Assembly: GCA_036381275.1 (NCBI GenBank)
Contig: DASVDC010000017.1
Coordinates: 1 to 64,000 of the forward strand
Length of the DNA stretch: 64,000 bases
From: UBA7803 sp036381275
Lineage (GTDB): Bacteria > Pseudomonadota > Gammaproteobacteria > Pseudomonadales > Azotimanducaceae
Direction of reading: 5' to 3'
The position numbers and the translations under genes were made by a program. Of the stretch, positions 25,367-33,987 are shown one piece after another (the first letter of the stretch is position 1; every line of letters begins with the position of its first letter). The notes under the pieces were generated by a model. It ran no database searches. It was not told the DNA's origin and saw only the letters and a program-made list of their open reading frames with translations.

Positions 25367-28300
25367 TCACGCGCGCTCGAGGTAGCTGCCGCGGTGGTCG
25401 CTGACCAGCCGGCCGACCGTCTCGAGCGCTGGGCGGTACGGGCTCGTGGACGGCGGTTCGCCGTTGATGGTCTCGACTTCGAGGCGCCGCTCCCGCTCGA
25501 GCAGGAACACGAGCGGTGCCAGCACGCCGTCGCGGTCGCAGGCCGCCGGCTCGACGTGGAAGGTCAGCCGGCGGCCCATGTTCTCCGCGACGAGCGCGAG
25601 CCGGCCGTCCAGGAACGCGAGGTAGTTCTGCGGGCGCCGCTGGGGCAGCTCCGGCCAGTCGAGACCGAGCCCGCACGGCGAGATCGGATCCAGCGCGTTG
25701 CACCAGAAGTGGCGCGGCGCGGGCCGTTCGCTCTGCAGCAGCGTCAGCGCCGCCGGCGGCGCGAACTGCGGGCCGGAGAGCCCTGCGAAGAAGTACCCGG
25801 CCACTAACTCGCCGGCCAGCTCCATCACCCGCAGCGCGCGGAACAGCCGGCTCCAGCGCAGCGTGCCGCCTTCGCGGTTCGCGAGCTCGCGGCAGGCCAG
25901 CCCGTAGCGGTCGAGCAGCAGCCGCACCCGTTCCTTGGCGTCTTCGAGCTCGAGCAATGCGTCGCGCTCGGCGGCCGCCGCCGGGAGCAGGAACCAGGCA
26001 CCGCCCCAGGCTTCCCCGAACCCCGCCCGTGCGCGGCGGAGCATCCGGCGGTGACCCGGCCGGCCGACGGTGCGGGGGCGCGCCGGCTCGAGGCTCCCCA
26101 GGCGGAAGCTCCGTCGGACGCCCTGGCGCAGCGGCGCGAGCGAGTCCGCGCTGACCACACCGTCCCAGACCGCCTGCCACCAGCGCTCGTTGAACGCGGC
26201 GAGCGGGTCGGATTGCCGGTCCGCGAGCTGCAGGAACGGATAGCGCGCGCTCGGATCGGCGAACAGCGACGCGAGCGCCGGGTCGGCCGCGGGCGGCGCC
26301 TCCTGGAGCAGCTCCAGGTCCTCGGGATAACCGAGCCGGACCCGTTCGCGGCCGACGCCCTGCCAGAGCCAGCCGAGCTCTTCGAGCGTCCGGTCGAGCT
26401 CGTGATCGTCCGCGTTCGGCCGCCGCGCGGCGGGCAGATCGTGCAGCCAGACGCCGACCGGAGCTTCGTAGCCGCGCAGCGCCTCGAGCGCCGCATCGAG
26501 CTCGAGTCCGTCGCTGCCGATGCCCTGCCAGGCAGCGACGAAGCCGGGGAGCTCGTCGGCCGCGCGCGCCTCGATCTGCGGGCGGCGCAGGCTCCGCTGC
26601 AGACGCAGGAGCGCCTCGAAGTTGTCCGCGTCGCAGTAGTAGGTCGCCTCGTCGCCGGCGAGCAGCGCGCCGCGGACCAGCGCTTCGTCGTCGTCGAGCA
26701 GCCCTTCCGGCACCCGCGGCAGCAGCTCGCGGATGCGCTGCCCCCGGAGCGGGCCGTAGAACGAAAGCATCTCGAGCGCGAGCTGCTCGGCGCTGCGCGG
26801 ATCGGCGACCTCGGGCACCGGGCCGTCGAAGACCGCGCCCGCCGCGAGGCCGCTGCCCGTCAGCGCGCCGAGCAGCTCCCGGTGCACGAGCCACGACCGG
26901 TCGCCGAGCGCGAGGCGGGCGAGGTCCGGGTGCGCGAGCTCGGGCGGCGCTTCCGCCTCCGGCAGCAGCACCCGCTCCTTGATCCACTCCGCCCACTCGT
27001 CCGGCGACTCCGGCGCGTAGCCGGGCGCGGTGCGCTGCCGCTTCGCTTCGAACGCCGCCAGCGTCGCGGGCTCGATACGCGGCCGGAGCGCCTCGTCGTG
27101 GACGGCGCTCTTGATCAGCTCGTCCGACAGCGCGCTCATGCCGCGCTGCTCCGGTTCGTCGGTCGCGTACATGTAGCGGTTGATCTGGCCGAACGACAGG
27201 TTCGCCGCGAACGGGCTCGGCGCGTCGGTGACGCGCAGCGACACCGTGGTGGAGCCGTCGGCGAGGCCGGCCAGGCACTCCTGCAGCGCCGGCAGATCGA
27301 ACTCGTCGGCGAGGCAGGTGCGCCAGGTCTCGAGCAGCACCGGAAAGTCCGGCAGCTCGCGCACCGCGCCGAGCAGCTTCTTCGCCTGCAGCCGGCTCAT
27401 CCAGAGCGGCTGACGGGCGTTGAAGCGCTGACGGGTGAGGAGCAGCGCCCGGCCCGCCGCTTCGCGGAAGCGCGCGCCGAAGAACCCCGACGACTCGAGT
27501 GAGGCGCGCAGCAGCGGCTCGAGGTTGCCGACGCCGACGAGCCCGAGCAGCTCCTCGGGATCGAGCGGCTCGCGGGTCTGCACCGCGACCGCGTCGTCGT
27601 CCACGTAGAGCTCCGGCACGGTGCCCCGGCGCTCGAGCGCCGCCGCCAGCGCGAGCGCCCACGGCCGATTGACCCGCCGCCCCCAGCCGGTGTGGAACAC
27701 GATCTGCTCGACGTGGTCGGGGCCGCGGTAGCCGCCGGGGCCGGTCAGGATCCGTTCGACCAGCAGGTGGCGGCGGTGCGGCAGCGGCGCATCGACCGCT
27801 TCGCGCTGGCGCGTGAGGTAAGCGACGAGCTCCTCCGACGCGACCGCATCGAAGCCGCGTCCCGCGGTCAGCTCCGCCTCGAGTGCGTCCCGCTGGCCGG
27901 CGGCGAGCCGGCGCTCGGCCTGCTCGAGAAAGTCGAGGATCCGCCGCGAATAGTGGAAACTGCGGCCCCGGCCGTCGGCGCGCCAGAACGGTGCCGCCAG
28001 CGAGCCGCTCGGGGCCGGCCGGACCACCACGTCGTTGTGGGTGATCCGGTGGATCTGCCAGTTCTGCGTGCCGAGGGAGAACACGTCGCCGACCCGCGCC
28101 TCCCAGACGTATTCCTCGTCGAGCTCGCCGATCACCGTGCCGGTCTCGATGTGCCGGATCTGGTAGTAGCCGCGGTCCGGGATCACGCCGCCGGATGCGT
28201 ACATCGCGAGCACCGCGCCGTGCTGCGCCTGCACGACGCTCCGGATGCGGTCGTAGCTGATCCGGGCCGCGAGCTCCCGCACCCGGGTGCCGGCGTAGCG

Positions 28301-29680
28301 GCCGGCCAGCATCTCGAGCACCAGATCGAAGTGCGCGCGGGGCAACGCGTGGTACGGACCGCTGCGGCGCAGCAGCGCGTACAGCCGGTCGGTGGACCAG
28401 GGCTCGGTCGCGGTGGTCGACACCACGATCTGGCACAGCACGTCGAGCGGGTTCTCGAGCGGCTGGAGCGGCTCGATGTCCCGCTCCTCGACCGCGTCGG
28501 CGAGGGCCGCGGCGGCGACGAAGTCGGCCGCGAACGCGGGAAACAGCGAGCCGCGGCTCTCCTCGCCGACCCGGTGCCCGGCCCGGCCGATGCGCTGCAG
28601 CGTCGCGGCGACGCTCGGCGGCGACTGCACCATCACCACCTCGTCGAGCTCGCCGATGTCGATGCCCATCTCGAGCGAGCTGGTCGCGACGATGGCCTTC
28701 AGCTCGCCGCGCTTGAGCCGTCCTTCCACCTCGAGGCGGATCTCGCGCGACAGCGAGCCGTGATGCGCGTACGCGAGCGGCTCGGGCTGGTCGCGGTTGA
28801 TGGCGGCCGCGATCCGCTCGGCGAGGCGCCGGCTGTTCGTGAAGAACAGCGTCGCGCGGTTCGCGGCGATGATCTCGCGGAAGCGCTCGCCCATCGCATC
28901 CCAGATCTTGGTGCCGCTGTCGACCGCCCGGCGCGCCGCTTCCGGGAAGCACACCCGCAGCGAGATCGCCTTCGTGCCGCCGCCCTCGAGGATCCGTATC
29001 GGGCGCGGCCGGCCGGCGTCGTCGTAGCCGGCGACGTGCGCGGCGATCGCGTCGAGCGGGCGTACCGTCGCGGACAGCGCGATGCGCTGAACCTCGCCCG
29101 CCAGCTCGACGATCCGCTCGAGCGCGGTGAGCACCAGCGTGCCGCGGCGGTTGTCGGCGAGCGCGTGCACCTCGTCGACGATCACCGTCCGGACCGTCGC
29201 GAGCGCATGGCGGCCGCGGGTGGTGGTGAGCAGCAGCGCGAGGCTCTCGGGCGTGGTGATCAGGATCTCGGGCGGCCGGCGCAGCATCCGCTGCCGCTCG
29301 CTCTGCGGGGTGTCGCCCGAGCGGGTCTGCACGCGCACGCCCGACAGCACGCCGCGCGCCTCGAGCTCGCCGAGCGGGCCGAGCAGGTTCTGGCGGATGT
29401 CGTTGTTCAGCGCCTTCAGCGGCGAGACGTACACGACCCGTGTCGCGCCGGTGCGCCAGCGCCCGGCGGCGAACTGATTCAGCGCCCAGAGGAACGCCGT
29501 CAGGGTCTTGCCGCTGCCGGTGGGGGCGGTGGCGAGCACGTGCTCGCCGGCCGCGATCGACGGCCAGGCCTGGGCCTGGATGTCCGTCGGCTCACCGAGG
29601 CTCTCGATGAACCAGCGGCGGATGCCGTCCTCGAACGGCGCGAGCGCATCGACGTCTCCCGGCGGCGGTTTTCGGCCCAT
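25367..29680 (-). CDS. lhr: Lhr, large superfamily 2 DNA helicase
   Basis: A 1437-residue ATP-dependent helicase of the Lhr (long) type, thought to act in DNA repair. Motif I is ATAPTGSGKT (Lys58), motif II is DEVH (169-172), motif III ALSATVRPL, and motif VI QRIGRAGHR. An Lhr-specific winged-helix/beta-barrel core follows (RVGDVFSLGTQNWQIHRIT, FHTGWGRRVNRPWA) and then the long C-terminal extension found in the ~1,450-residue bacterial Lhr, matching its size. The start ATG 29680 is chosen because a REP-like half repeat (29682-29705) and alternative ATG 29710 lie directly upstream. It runs alone on the minus strand, with a REP pair just after its stop. Confidence 0.95.
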   Translation of the reverse strand: MGRKPPPGDVDALAPFEDGIRRWFIESLGEPTDIQAQAWPSIAAGEHVLATAPTGSGKTLTAFLWALNQFAAGRWRTGATRVVYVSPLKALNNDIRQNLLGPLGELEARGVLSGVRVQTRSGDTPQSERQRMLRRPPEILITTPESLALLLTTTRGRHALATVRTVIVDEVHALADNRRGTLVLTALERIVELAGEVQRIALSATVRPLDAIAAHVAGYDDAGRPRPIRILEGGGTKAISLRVCFPEAARRAVDSGTKIWDAMGERFREIIAANRATLFFTNSRRLAERIAAAINRDQPEPLAYAHHGSLSREIRLEVEGRLKRGELKAIVATSSLEMGIDIGELDEVVMVQSPPSVAATLQRIGRAGHRVGEESRGSLFPAFAADFVAAAALADAVEERDIEPLQPLENPLDVLCQIVVSTTATEPWSTDRLYALLRRSGPYHALPRAHFDLVLEMLAGRYAGTRVRELAARISYDRIRSVVQAQHGAVLAMYASGGVIPDRGYYQIRHIETGTVIGELDEEYVWEARVGDVFSLGTQNWQIHRITHNDVVVRPAPSGSLAAPFWRADGRGRSFHYSRRILDFLEQAERRLAAGQRDALEAELTAGRGFDAVASEELVAYLTRQREAVDAPLPHRRHLLVERILTGPGGYRGPDHVEQIVFHTGWGRRVNRPWALALAAALERRGTVPELYVDDDAVAVQTREPLDPEELLGLVGVGNLEPLLRASLESSGFFGARFREAAGRALLLTRQRFNARQPLWMSRLQAKKLLGAVRELPDFPVLLETWRTCLADEFDLPALQECLAGLADGSTTVSLRVTDAPSPFAANLSFGQINRYMYATDEPEQRGMSALSDELIKSAVHDEALRPRIEPATLAAFEAKRQRTAPGYAPESPDEWAEWIKERVLLPEAEAPPELAHPDLARLALGDRSWLVHRELLGALTGSGLAAGAVFDGPVPEVADPRSAEQLALEMLSFYGPLRGQRIRELLPRVPEGLLDDDEALVRGALLAGDEATYYCDADNFEALLRLQRSLRRPQIEARAADELPGFVAAWQGIGSDGLELDAALEALRGYEAPVGVWLHDLPAARRPNADDHELDRTLEELGWLWQGVGRERVRLGYPEDLELLQEAPPAADPALASLFADPSARYPFLQLADRQSDPLAAFNERWWQAVWDGVVSADSLAPLRQGVRRSFRLGSLEPARPRTVGRPGHRRMLRRARAGFGEAWGGAWFLLPAAAAERDALLELEDAKERVRLLLDRYGLACRELANREGGTLRWSRLFRALRVMELAGELVAGYFFAGLSGPQFAPPAALTLLQSERPAPRHFWCNALDPISPCGLGLDWPELPQRRPQNYLAFLDGRLALVAENMGRRLTFHVEPAACDRDGVLAPLVFLLERERRLEVETINGEPPSTSPYRPALETVGRLVSDHRGSYLERA

Positions 29681-29681
29681 C

Positions 29682-29705
29682 GTAGGAGCGATCTCCCGAT
29701 CGCGG
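29682..29705 (+). repeat. single REP of a second type
   Basis: GTAGGAGCGATCTCC followed by CGATCGCGG forms a small hairpin (GCGATC, four-base loop, GATCGC). It has the same GTRG head and size as the main REPs but a different stem. It lies between the divergent starts of lhr and the CoA hydrolase. The same head (GTGGGAGCGATCTCC) recurs at 46913-46929. Confidence 0.6.
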
Positions 29706-29751
29706 TTCATGCCCGTAGAATGGTACCCCCTCACCGCGCCGGGAGCCCCCG

Positions 29752-30981
29752 TTGACCGACATCGTCGACCTGCTCGAACCCGGCCAGCGCATCTTCGTCG
29801 CCGGCAGCAGCAACGAGCCCACCGGGCTGCTCGAGCAGCTCGGCCGGGAAGCGCTGCCGGAACGGCTGCACTTCGTGCAGTTTCCGCTCGCCGGCTACAA
29901 CCGCATCGACTTCACCCGGTACGCGCCGGAGGCGGAGCTGACTACGTTCTTCATGACGCCGAACCTGAAGGACGCGGTGCCGGAGCGGCTGCACTTCCTG
30001 CCGATGCAGATGCGGCGCGTCTACGACTACGTCGCCGAGAACACGGATGTGGTGCTGCTGCAGGTGGCGCGCGGCGCGGACGGGCGCCTCCGGCTCGGGC
30101 CGAACGTCGACTTCCTCGGGGCGGCGCTCGGCGCGGCGAAGGTCGTGATCGCGGAGCTGAACACCGCGTTCACGGCGCCGGCGGGCTGTCCGCCGATCGA
30201 CGAGGCCCGCATCGACCGGCTGATCACCACGAATCGGCCGCTCTACGAGATGGCGCCGCCCGAGCTCGACGACACCGCGCAGGCGATCGGTGCGCTGGTG
30301 GCCGCCGAGATCCGCGACGGCGACTGCATCCAGACCGGCATCGGCGCGATCCCGGCGGCGATCCTCGCGCGCCTCGGCGACAAGTCGGACCTCGGCCTGC
30401 ACGGCGGGCTGATCGACGACGGCGGCATGGCGCTGATCGAGCGCGGCAACGTCACCGGCGCGCGCAAGGCGATCGACACCGGCCGGCACGTCACCGGCAT
30501 GGCGCTCGGCTCCCACCGGCTGCTCGACTGGCTCGCGGAGCGCCCGGACGTCGTGTTCCGCGGTGCGGATTACACCCACGAGGTCAGCGTGATCGGCCGG
30601 ATCGCGAACTTCGTCTCGGTAAACTCGGCGGTGGAGGTGGACCTGACCGGACAGGTCAATGCCGAGATGGCGGGTGGGCGGCAGATCTCGGGGACCGGCG
30701 GCTCGGTGGATTTCATGCGCGCCGCGCGGGTCTCGCCCGGCGGCCGTTCGATCATCGCGATGACGGCGACCGCCCGGGGCGGCTCCGTCTCGCGGATCGT
30801 GCCGCGGGTCGAGATGGTCACGGCGCTGCGCACGGACGTCGATCTGGTGATCACCGAGTACGGTGTGGCGCGGCTGCGCGATGCGCCGCTCTCGCGCCGG
30901 GCCGAGGCGCTGATCGAGATCGCCGCGCCGCCGTTCCGCGACGAGCTGCGCGCCGCCGCGCGGACCGCGGCGCGGGTCTGA
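29752..30981 (+). CDS. acetyl-CoA hydrolase / 4-hydroxybutyrate CoA-transferase family protein
   Basis: A 409-residue family I-like CoA-transferase fold with two repeats. The N-terminal half has FVAGSSNEPTGLLEQLGR and the C-terminal half GIGAIPAAILARLGDKSDLGLHGG, SVNSAVEVDLTGQVNAE, ISGTGGSVDFMRAA and VDLVITEYGVARLR. The Glu of 'NSAVEVDLTG' is in the usual position of the CoA-binding active-site glutamate. It should transfer or hydrolyse CoA on a short acyl group. Translation probably begins at TTG 29752, after CGGGAG. Its stop TGA and the stop of the WYL gene meet back to back (TGATCA), so the two genes converge with no spacer. Confidence 0.88.
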   Translation: MTDIVDLLEPGQRIFVAGSSNEPTGLLEQLGREALPERLHFVQFPLAGYNRIDFTRYAPEAELTTFFMTPNLKDAVPERLHFLPMQMRRVYDYVAENTDVVLLQVARGADGRLRLGPNVDFLGAALGAAKVVIAELNTAFTAPAGCPPIDEARIDRLITTNRPLYEMAPPELDDTAQAIGALVAAEIRDGDCIQTGIGAIPAAILARLGDKSDLGLHGGLIDDGGMALIERGNVTGARKAIDTGRHVTGMALGSHRLLDWLAERPDVVFRGADYTHEVSVIGRIANFVSVNSAVEVDLTGQVNAEMAGGRQISGTGGSVDFMRAARVSPGGRSIIAMTATARGGSVSRIVPRVEMVTALRTDVDLVITEYGVARLRDAPLSRRAEALIEIAAPPFRDELRAAARTAARV

Positions 30982-31980
30982 TCAGCTCGCCGGGCTGCGG
31001 ACGGCTCGCGGGCGGCCGTCGACGATCGCCCGCAGCCGTGCCACGTGCTCGCGCAGCGCCGTGCGCAACGCGTCGGGCTCGATGATCTCGAAGCCGAACG
31101 GCAGGCCGGACAGCCGCCGGGCGAGCCAGTCGAAGGACTCGGTGCGGGTCTTCAGCACCGTCCGTTCGCCGCGCGATTCGAGCAGCCCGAACGTCGGATC
31201 GAACTGGGCCAGCACGTCCTCCGCGCTCGCGTCGAAGACGATCTCCACGTTCGCCGTGTCGCCGAGGCTCGCGATGCTGAACGTCACGTGCCGGGCGGCG
31301 TCGAAGTCGCGCGGCGGGTCGAACAGCACGTCGGAGACTTCGAGGTGCTGGATGCGGTCGATCCGGAACGAGCGCAGCCCCTGTCGCAGATGGCAGAAGC
31401 CGGCCACGTACCAGCGCTGGCGGCGGAACACCAGGCCGTACGGATCGAAATCCCGCTCGCTGCGCTCGCCGGCGGCGGACACGTAGCGGATGCGCACGCG
31501 CTGTCGTTCGTGGGCTGCCGCGGTGAGCGCCGCCAGCGTCCGGCTGTCGCTCGCCGGCGCGGCCGCGCGCACGTCCAGCGTGGTCGTCTCCCCGACCGCG
31601 CGCACCCGGCGCTTCAGGTTCGCCGGCATCACGCGCTCGAGCTTGGCCTCGGCGCTTTCGACCGCCTGCGCCGCCTGGGCGAGCCCGAGCCCGCGCACCG
31701 CGAGCAGGCCGAGCGAGATCGCCAGGATCTCGTCGTTCGAGAACATCAGCGGCGGGAGCTTGAAGCCCTTCACCAGCATGTAGGCGCCGTAGCGGCCGCG
31801 CTCGGCGGTGATCGGGATGCCGATCGACTCGAGCGTCGTGATGTAGCGCCGCACCGTGCGCACGTCGACGTCGAGCCGGCGCGCGAGCTCGGCGCCGGAG
31901 AGGCGCCCGTGTGTCTGCAGCAGCTCGAGGACCGCCAGCACGCGTTCGGTCGGATGTGCCACGAGGGTGAATTCCGCCAC
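30982..31980 (-). CDS. WYL-domain transcriptional regulator (DeoR/YafY type)
   Basis: A 332-residue regulator. The N-terminal helix-turn-helix (TERVLAVLELLQTHGRLSGAELARRLDVDVRTVRRYI) is followed by the linker 'ERGRYGAYMLVKGFKLPPLMF'. The WYL domain contains YGLVFRRQRWYVAGFCHLR and RSFRIDRIQ, and a C-terminal WCX-like part follows. Such proteins bind DNA and sense nucleic acid or nucleotide ligands, often in stress or defence contexts, though none is obvious here. The start is GTG 31980 or the in-frame GTG six codons later, and neither has a clear ribosome site. It is convergent with the CoA hydrolase. Confidence 0.92.
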   Translation of the reverse strand: MAEFTLVAHPTERVLAVLELLQTHGRLSGAELARRLDVDVRTVRRYITTLESIGIPITAERGRYGAYMLVKGFKLPPLMFSNDEILAISLGLLAVRGLGLAQAAQAVESAEAKLERVMPANLKRRVRAVGETTTLDVRAAAPASDSRTLAALTAAAHERQRVRIRYVSAAGERSERDFDPYGLVFRRQRWYVAGFCHLRQGLRSFRIDRIQHLEVSDVLFDPPRDFDAARHVTFSIASLGDTANVEIVFDASAEDVLAQFDPTFGLLESRGERTVLKTRTESFDWLARRLSGLPFGFEIIEPDALRTALREHVARLRAIVDGRPRAVRSPAS

Positions 31981-32334
31981 CGAAACAGGACCGATTCTGC
32001 CCTGATTATCGGTTAGCGTGAATCTCCCCGAGCAGGCTGGAGGTCATCACGATGAAGAGCTCCACGTTCTGGTCCGATCTGGCGACCACGCTGGCAGGAA
32101 CGTCGACCGTGGCGGTACCGGTGCCGCCGCGGCGGGAGCCGGCTGCCCGACGGACATCGACCCGCGTCCGCGGCTGCCCGCCGCCGGACAGTCGGCCGCC
32201 GGATCGCCGGCCGGATGGCGGACCGCTGCGCCGCGGCCGGATCGCGAAGCTCGTCCGGCGCCGCTGGCCGCTGCTGATCGTGCTGGCGGCGACCGTGGCG
32301 CGGCTCGCGCTGGATGCGGCGGATGCGCACTCCT
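31981..32334. other. 354-bp gap between WYL and ASCH-like genes
   Basis: The gap is not clearly coding. It holds one plausible plus-strand small gene (listed at 32052) and, on the minus strand, an open frame whose last ~35 residues (VDVPASVVARSDQNVELF...) look protein-like but lack a start and a recognisable family. The segment 32004-32010 (TGATTAT) may be part of a promoter. Confidence 0.4.
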
Positions 32335-32414
32335 TCAGCCCGGCCGCGCCAGAAAATCCAGCAGCGCACGCCCCCGCGGCGACAGCCGGTAGCCCACCTC
32401 CAGACTCTCGGTGA
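32052..32414 (+). CDS. possible small basic membrane protein
   Basis: A 120-residue frame starting MKSSTFWSDLATTLAGTSTV, with a strong ribosome site (CTGGAGG eight bases before ATG 32052). It is very basic and proline-rich in the middle and has one hydrophobic segment, RRRWPLLIVLAATVARLAL. I recognise no family. It overlaps the 3' end of the convergent ASCH-like gene by 80 bases, and a minus-strand frame competes for the same DNA, so it may be spurious. Confidence 0.25.
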   Translation: MKSSTFWSDLATTLAGTSTVAVPVPPRREPAARRTSTRVRGCPPPDSRPPDRRPDGGPLRRGRIAKLVRRRWPLLIVLAATVARLALDAADAHSFSPAAPENPAAHAPAATAGSPPPDSR

Positions 32415-32919
32415 GCCCGAGCGCCTTCAGCTTCCGGACGTCGCGCTTGAACGGGGCCGTTTCCCGGCCGAGCTCCGCGGCGAGCTCGGCCGCGCGCACG
32501 CCCTCCCGGTCGCGGATCAGCTCGAGCACCCGGCGCGTCCAGGCGCCGTCCGCGGCGGCACGATCGAGCCGCTCGAGACGCGTTCGCAGCGTTGTGAGCT
32601 CCGTCACATCGGGCAGCGTATCCCGCAACCGGATCCGCGGGTCGGCGCCCAGGTATCGCAGCGTGATCCGATAGATCTCGCCATCTCCGGGCCGTTCGAG
32701 CGCGGCCAGCAGCGCCGCGCGCGAGGCGTAACCGGCGCGTTGGGCCTCCCGGGTGCCGATGGCCGACGGCTCGATCCGCTCCACGGCGTCGATGGCCAGC
32801 ATGCCGATCGCGGTGGTGAGCGTGCCGCCGGCCTTCACCGAGGGGCGGCGCCAGCGGCGGAAGGCGAGATCGATCTCGCCGCGGGCGATGCGTTCGAGGT
32901 CGGCGCGACGGATCAGCAT
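32335..32919 (-). CDS. ASCH-like plus winged-helix domain protein
   Basis: A 194-residue protein. Residues 1-100 (LERIARGEIDLAFRRWRRPSVKAGGTL..., RYLGADPRIRLRD) look like an ASCH/PUA-type beta-barrel with the basic 'FRRWRRP' strand and a Gly-rich loop, a fold used in RNA or modified-base binding. Residues 120-194 (TRRVLELIRDREGVRAAELAAELGRETAPFKRDVRKLKALGLTES) form a winged helix that ends LSPRGRALLDFLARP. The domain calls are by eye. The ATG at 32919 lies 83 bases from the divergent zinc-ribbon gene, across a gap with TAATAT that could serve the latter. Confidence 0.7.
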   Translation of the reverse strand: MLIRRADLERIARGEIDLAFRRWRRPSVKAGGTLTTAIGMLAIDAVERIEPSAIGTREAQRAGYASRAALLAALERPGDGEIYRITLRYLGADPRIRLRDTLPDVTELTTLRTRLERLDRAAADGAWTRRVLELIRDREGVRAAELAAELGRETAPFKRDVRKLKALGLTESLEVGYRLSPRGRALLDFLARPG

Positions 32920-33002
32920 GACGAGCGTCTCCCCGGGGCGGCGCGGATTTTGAGCTAATATTGTCGGGAGTGCGACAGCCGCAACAAGGAGCTTTGCGGG
33001 GC

Positions 33003-33245
33003 ATGGACTACGTCGGCATCGACCCCGTGGTGGGGCTCGAGTGTTCCCACTGCGATCACGTGACGCGCCTGCGGTACAGCGATCTGCTCGGCCGCGTGCA
33101 GCGTAACGAGCAGGTGCCGTGCGAGAACTGCGAGCGCCGCATGCTCCACGACTGGACCACGGTGGCCGTGGTGCAGAAGATCATCAAGAGCCGGATGGAA
33201 GAAGCCCATCAGGCGCGCCAGGCGCGGCGGGCCGACACCGCGTAG
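33003..33245 (+). CDS. small protein with a four-cysteine zinc ribbon
   Basis: An 80-residue acidic-to-basic protein. CSHC at residues 15-18 and CENC further on form a probable zinc knuckle, and the tail VVQKIIKSRMEEAHQARQARR is helical and charged. No named family recognised. ATG 33003 follows AAGGAG (eleven bases) and fits the first Cys position, while an upstream frame extension is also open. TAATAT at 32956-32961 is a candidate -10 box. It is divergent from the ASCH/winged-helix gene, which hints at a shared nucleic-acid role but proves nothing. Confidence 0.65.
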   Translation: MDYVGIDPVVGLECSHCDHVTRLRYSDLLGRVQRNEQVPCENCERRMLHDWTTVAVVQKIIKSRMEEAHQARQARRADTA

Positions 33246-33318
33246 CGTTCGGCCGCTGATCAGCGATCATCCGGCGCGTTCGCGGCCGGATGCAGGAATC
33301 CCCGTCGCCGCCGATCGG

Positions 33319-33960
33319 TCATACCAGGCCGGCGCGTATCGCCGCGTGCGCGCGCGGATACATCCGGATCATCTCCTCGCAGAGAAAGCGCGCCGGCACG
33401 TCGTGGAACGTGCCGTGGAAGCGCTCGTAGCGCATCAGCGTGCGCCCGGCGGCGTCGTACGGCTGCAGGTGCGCATCGTGCACCCCGTCGAATTCGAGCG
33501 GCGCGACGCCCATGCGCGCGCAGGTCGCGGAGTCGAAGGTCGGGCTGACCTTGATCCAGCGTCCGCCGAGCCGCAGCTCCACGTAGCCGTGCCAGGCGAA
33601 GCGGTTGCCGCCCATCAGCTCGAGGGTGCGCGGCGTTGCCAGGTGGTTCGTGACGTCCGCGAACGCGAGCCGGGCGGGTATCGCCGCGGCACGGCTGAGC
33701 GCGGTCATCAACGACGCCTTGGCGACGCAGTAGCCGTTGCCCTTGCGCAGCACCGCGCTCGCCCGGAACGAGCCCGGGTCGTCGAAGTCGGGCGCGGTGT
33801 AGGGCAGCTCGCGGACGAACGTGAACAGCGCCCGCGCCCGCTCGGCGGCAGAGGCGCAGCCGCCGGTGAGCGACGCGGCTTGCCGGCGGACCGCGGGATG
33901 GCGGCTGTCCACGTATTCGGCGGGCGCAAGGTACACGTTCAGCGTTCGGCCGACTGGCAT
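33319..33960 (-). CDS. transglutaminase-like (papain-fold) protein
   Basis: A 213-residue protein with the transglutaminase-like core. Cys is in GNGYCVAKASLMTAL, His in FAWHGYVELRLGGRWIKV and Asp in SPTFDSATC, the expected catalytic triad order. No signal peptide, so cytoplasmic. Bacterial members act mainly as proteases or amidases rather than cross-linkers. ATG 33960 has GGAG eight bases upstream. It follows the AraC-type regulator gene by 27 bases on the same strand, so that regulator may control it. Confidence 0.85.
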   Translation of the reverse strand: MPVGRTLNVYLAPAEYVDSRHPAVRRQAASLTGGCASAAERARALFTFVRELPYTAPDFDDPGSFRASAVLRKGNGYCVAKASLMTALSRAAAIPARLAFADVTNHLATPRTLELMGGNRFAWHGYVELRLGGRWIKVSPTFDSATCARMGVAPLEFDGVHDAHLQPYDAAGRTLMRYERFHGTFHDVPARFLCEEMIRMYPRAHAAIRAGLV

Positions 33961-33987
33961 CGCAGGCTCCGGAAGGTCGAGTCGGGC

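Noticed and set aside
30978..30985. TGATCA at the meeting of the CoA hydrolase and WYL genes as a regulatory site
   Set aside because: It is simply two stop codons placed back to back.
30982..33245. A defence island centred on the WYL regulator
   Set aside because: WYL regulators often accompany defence genes, but none of the neighbours (CoA hydrolase, ASCH-like protein, zinc ribbon) forms a known defence set.
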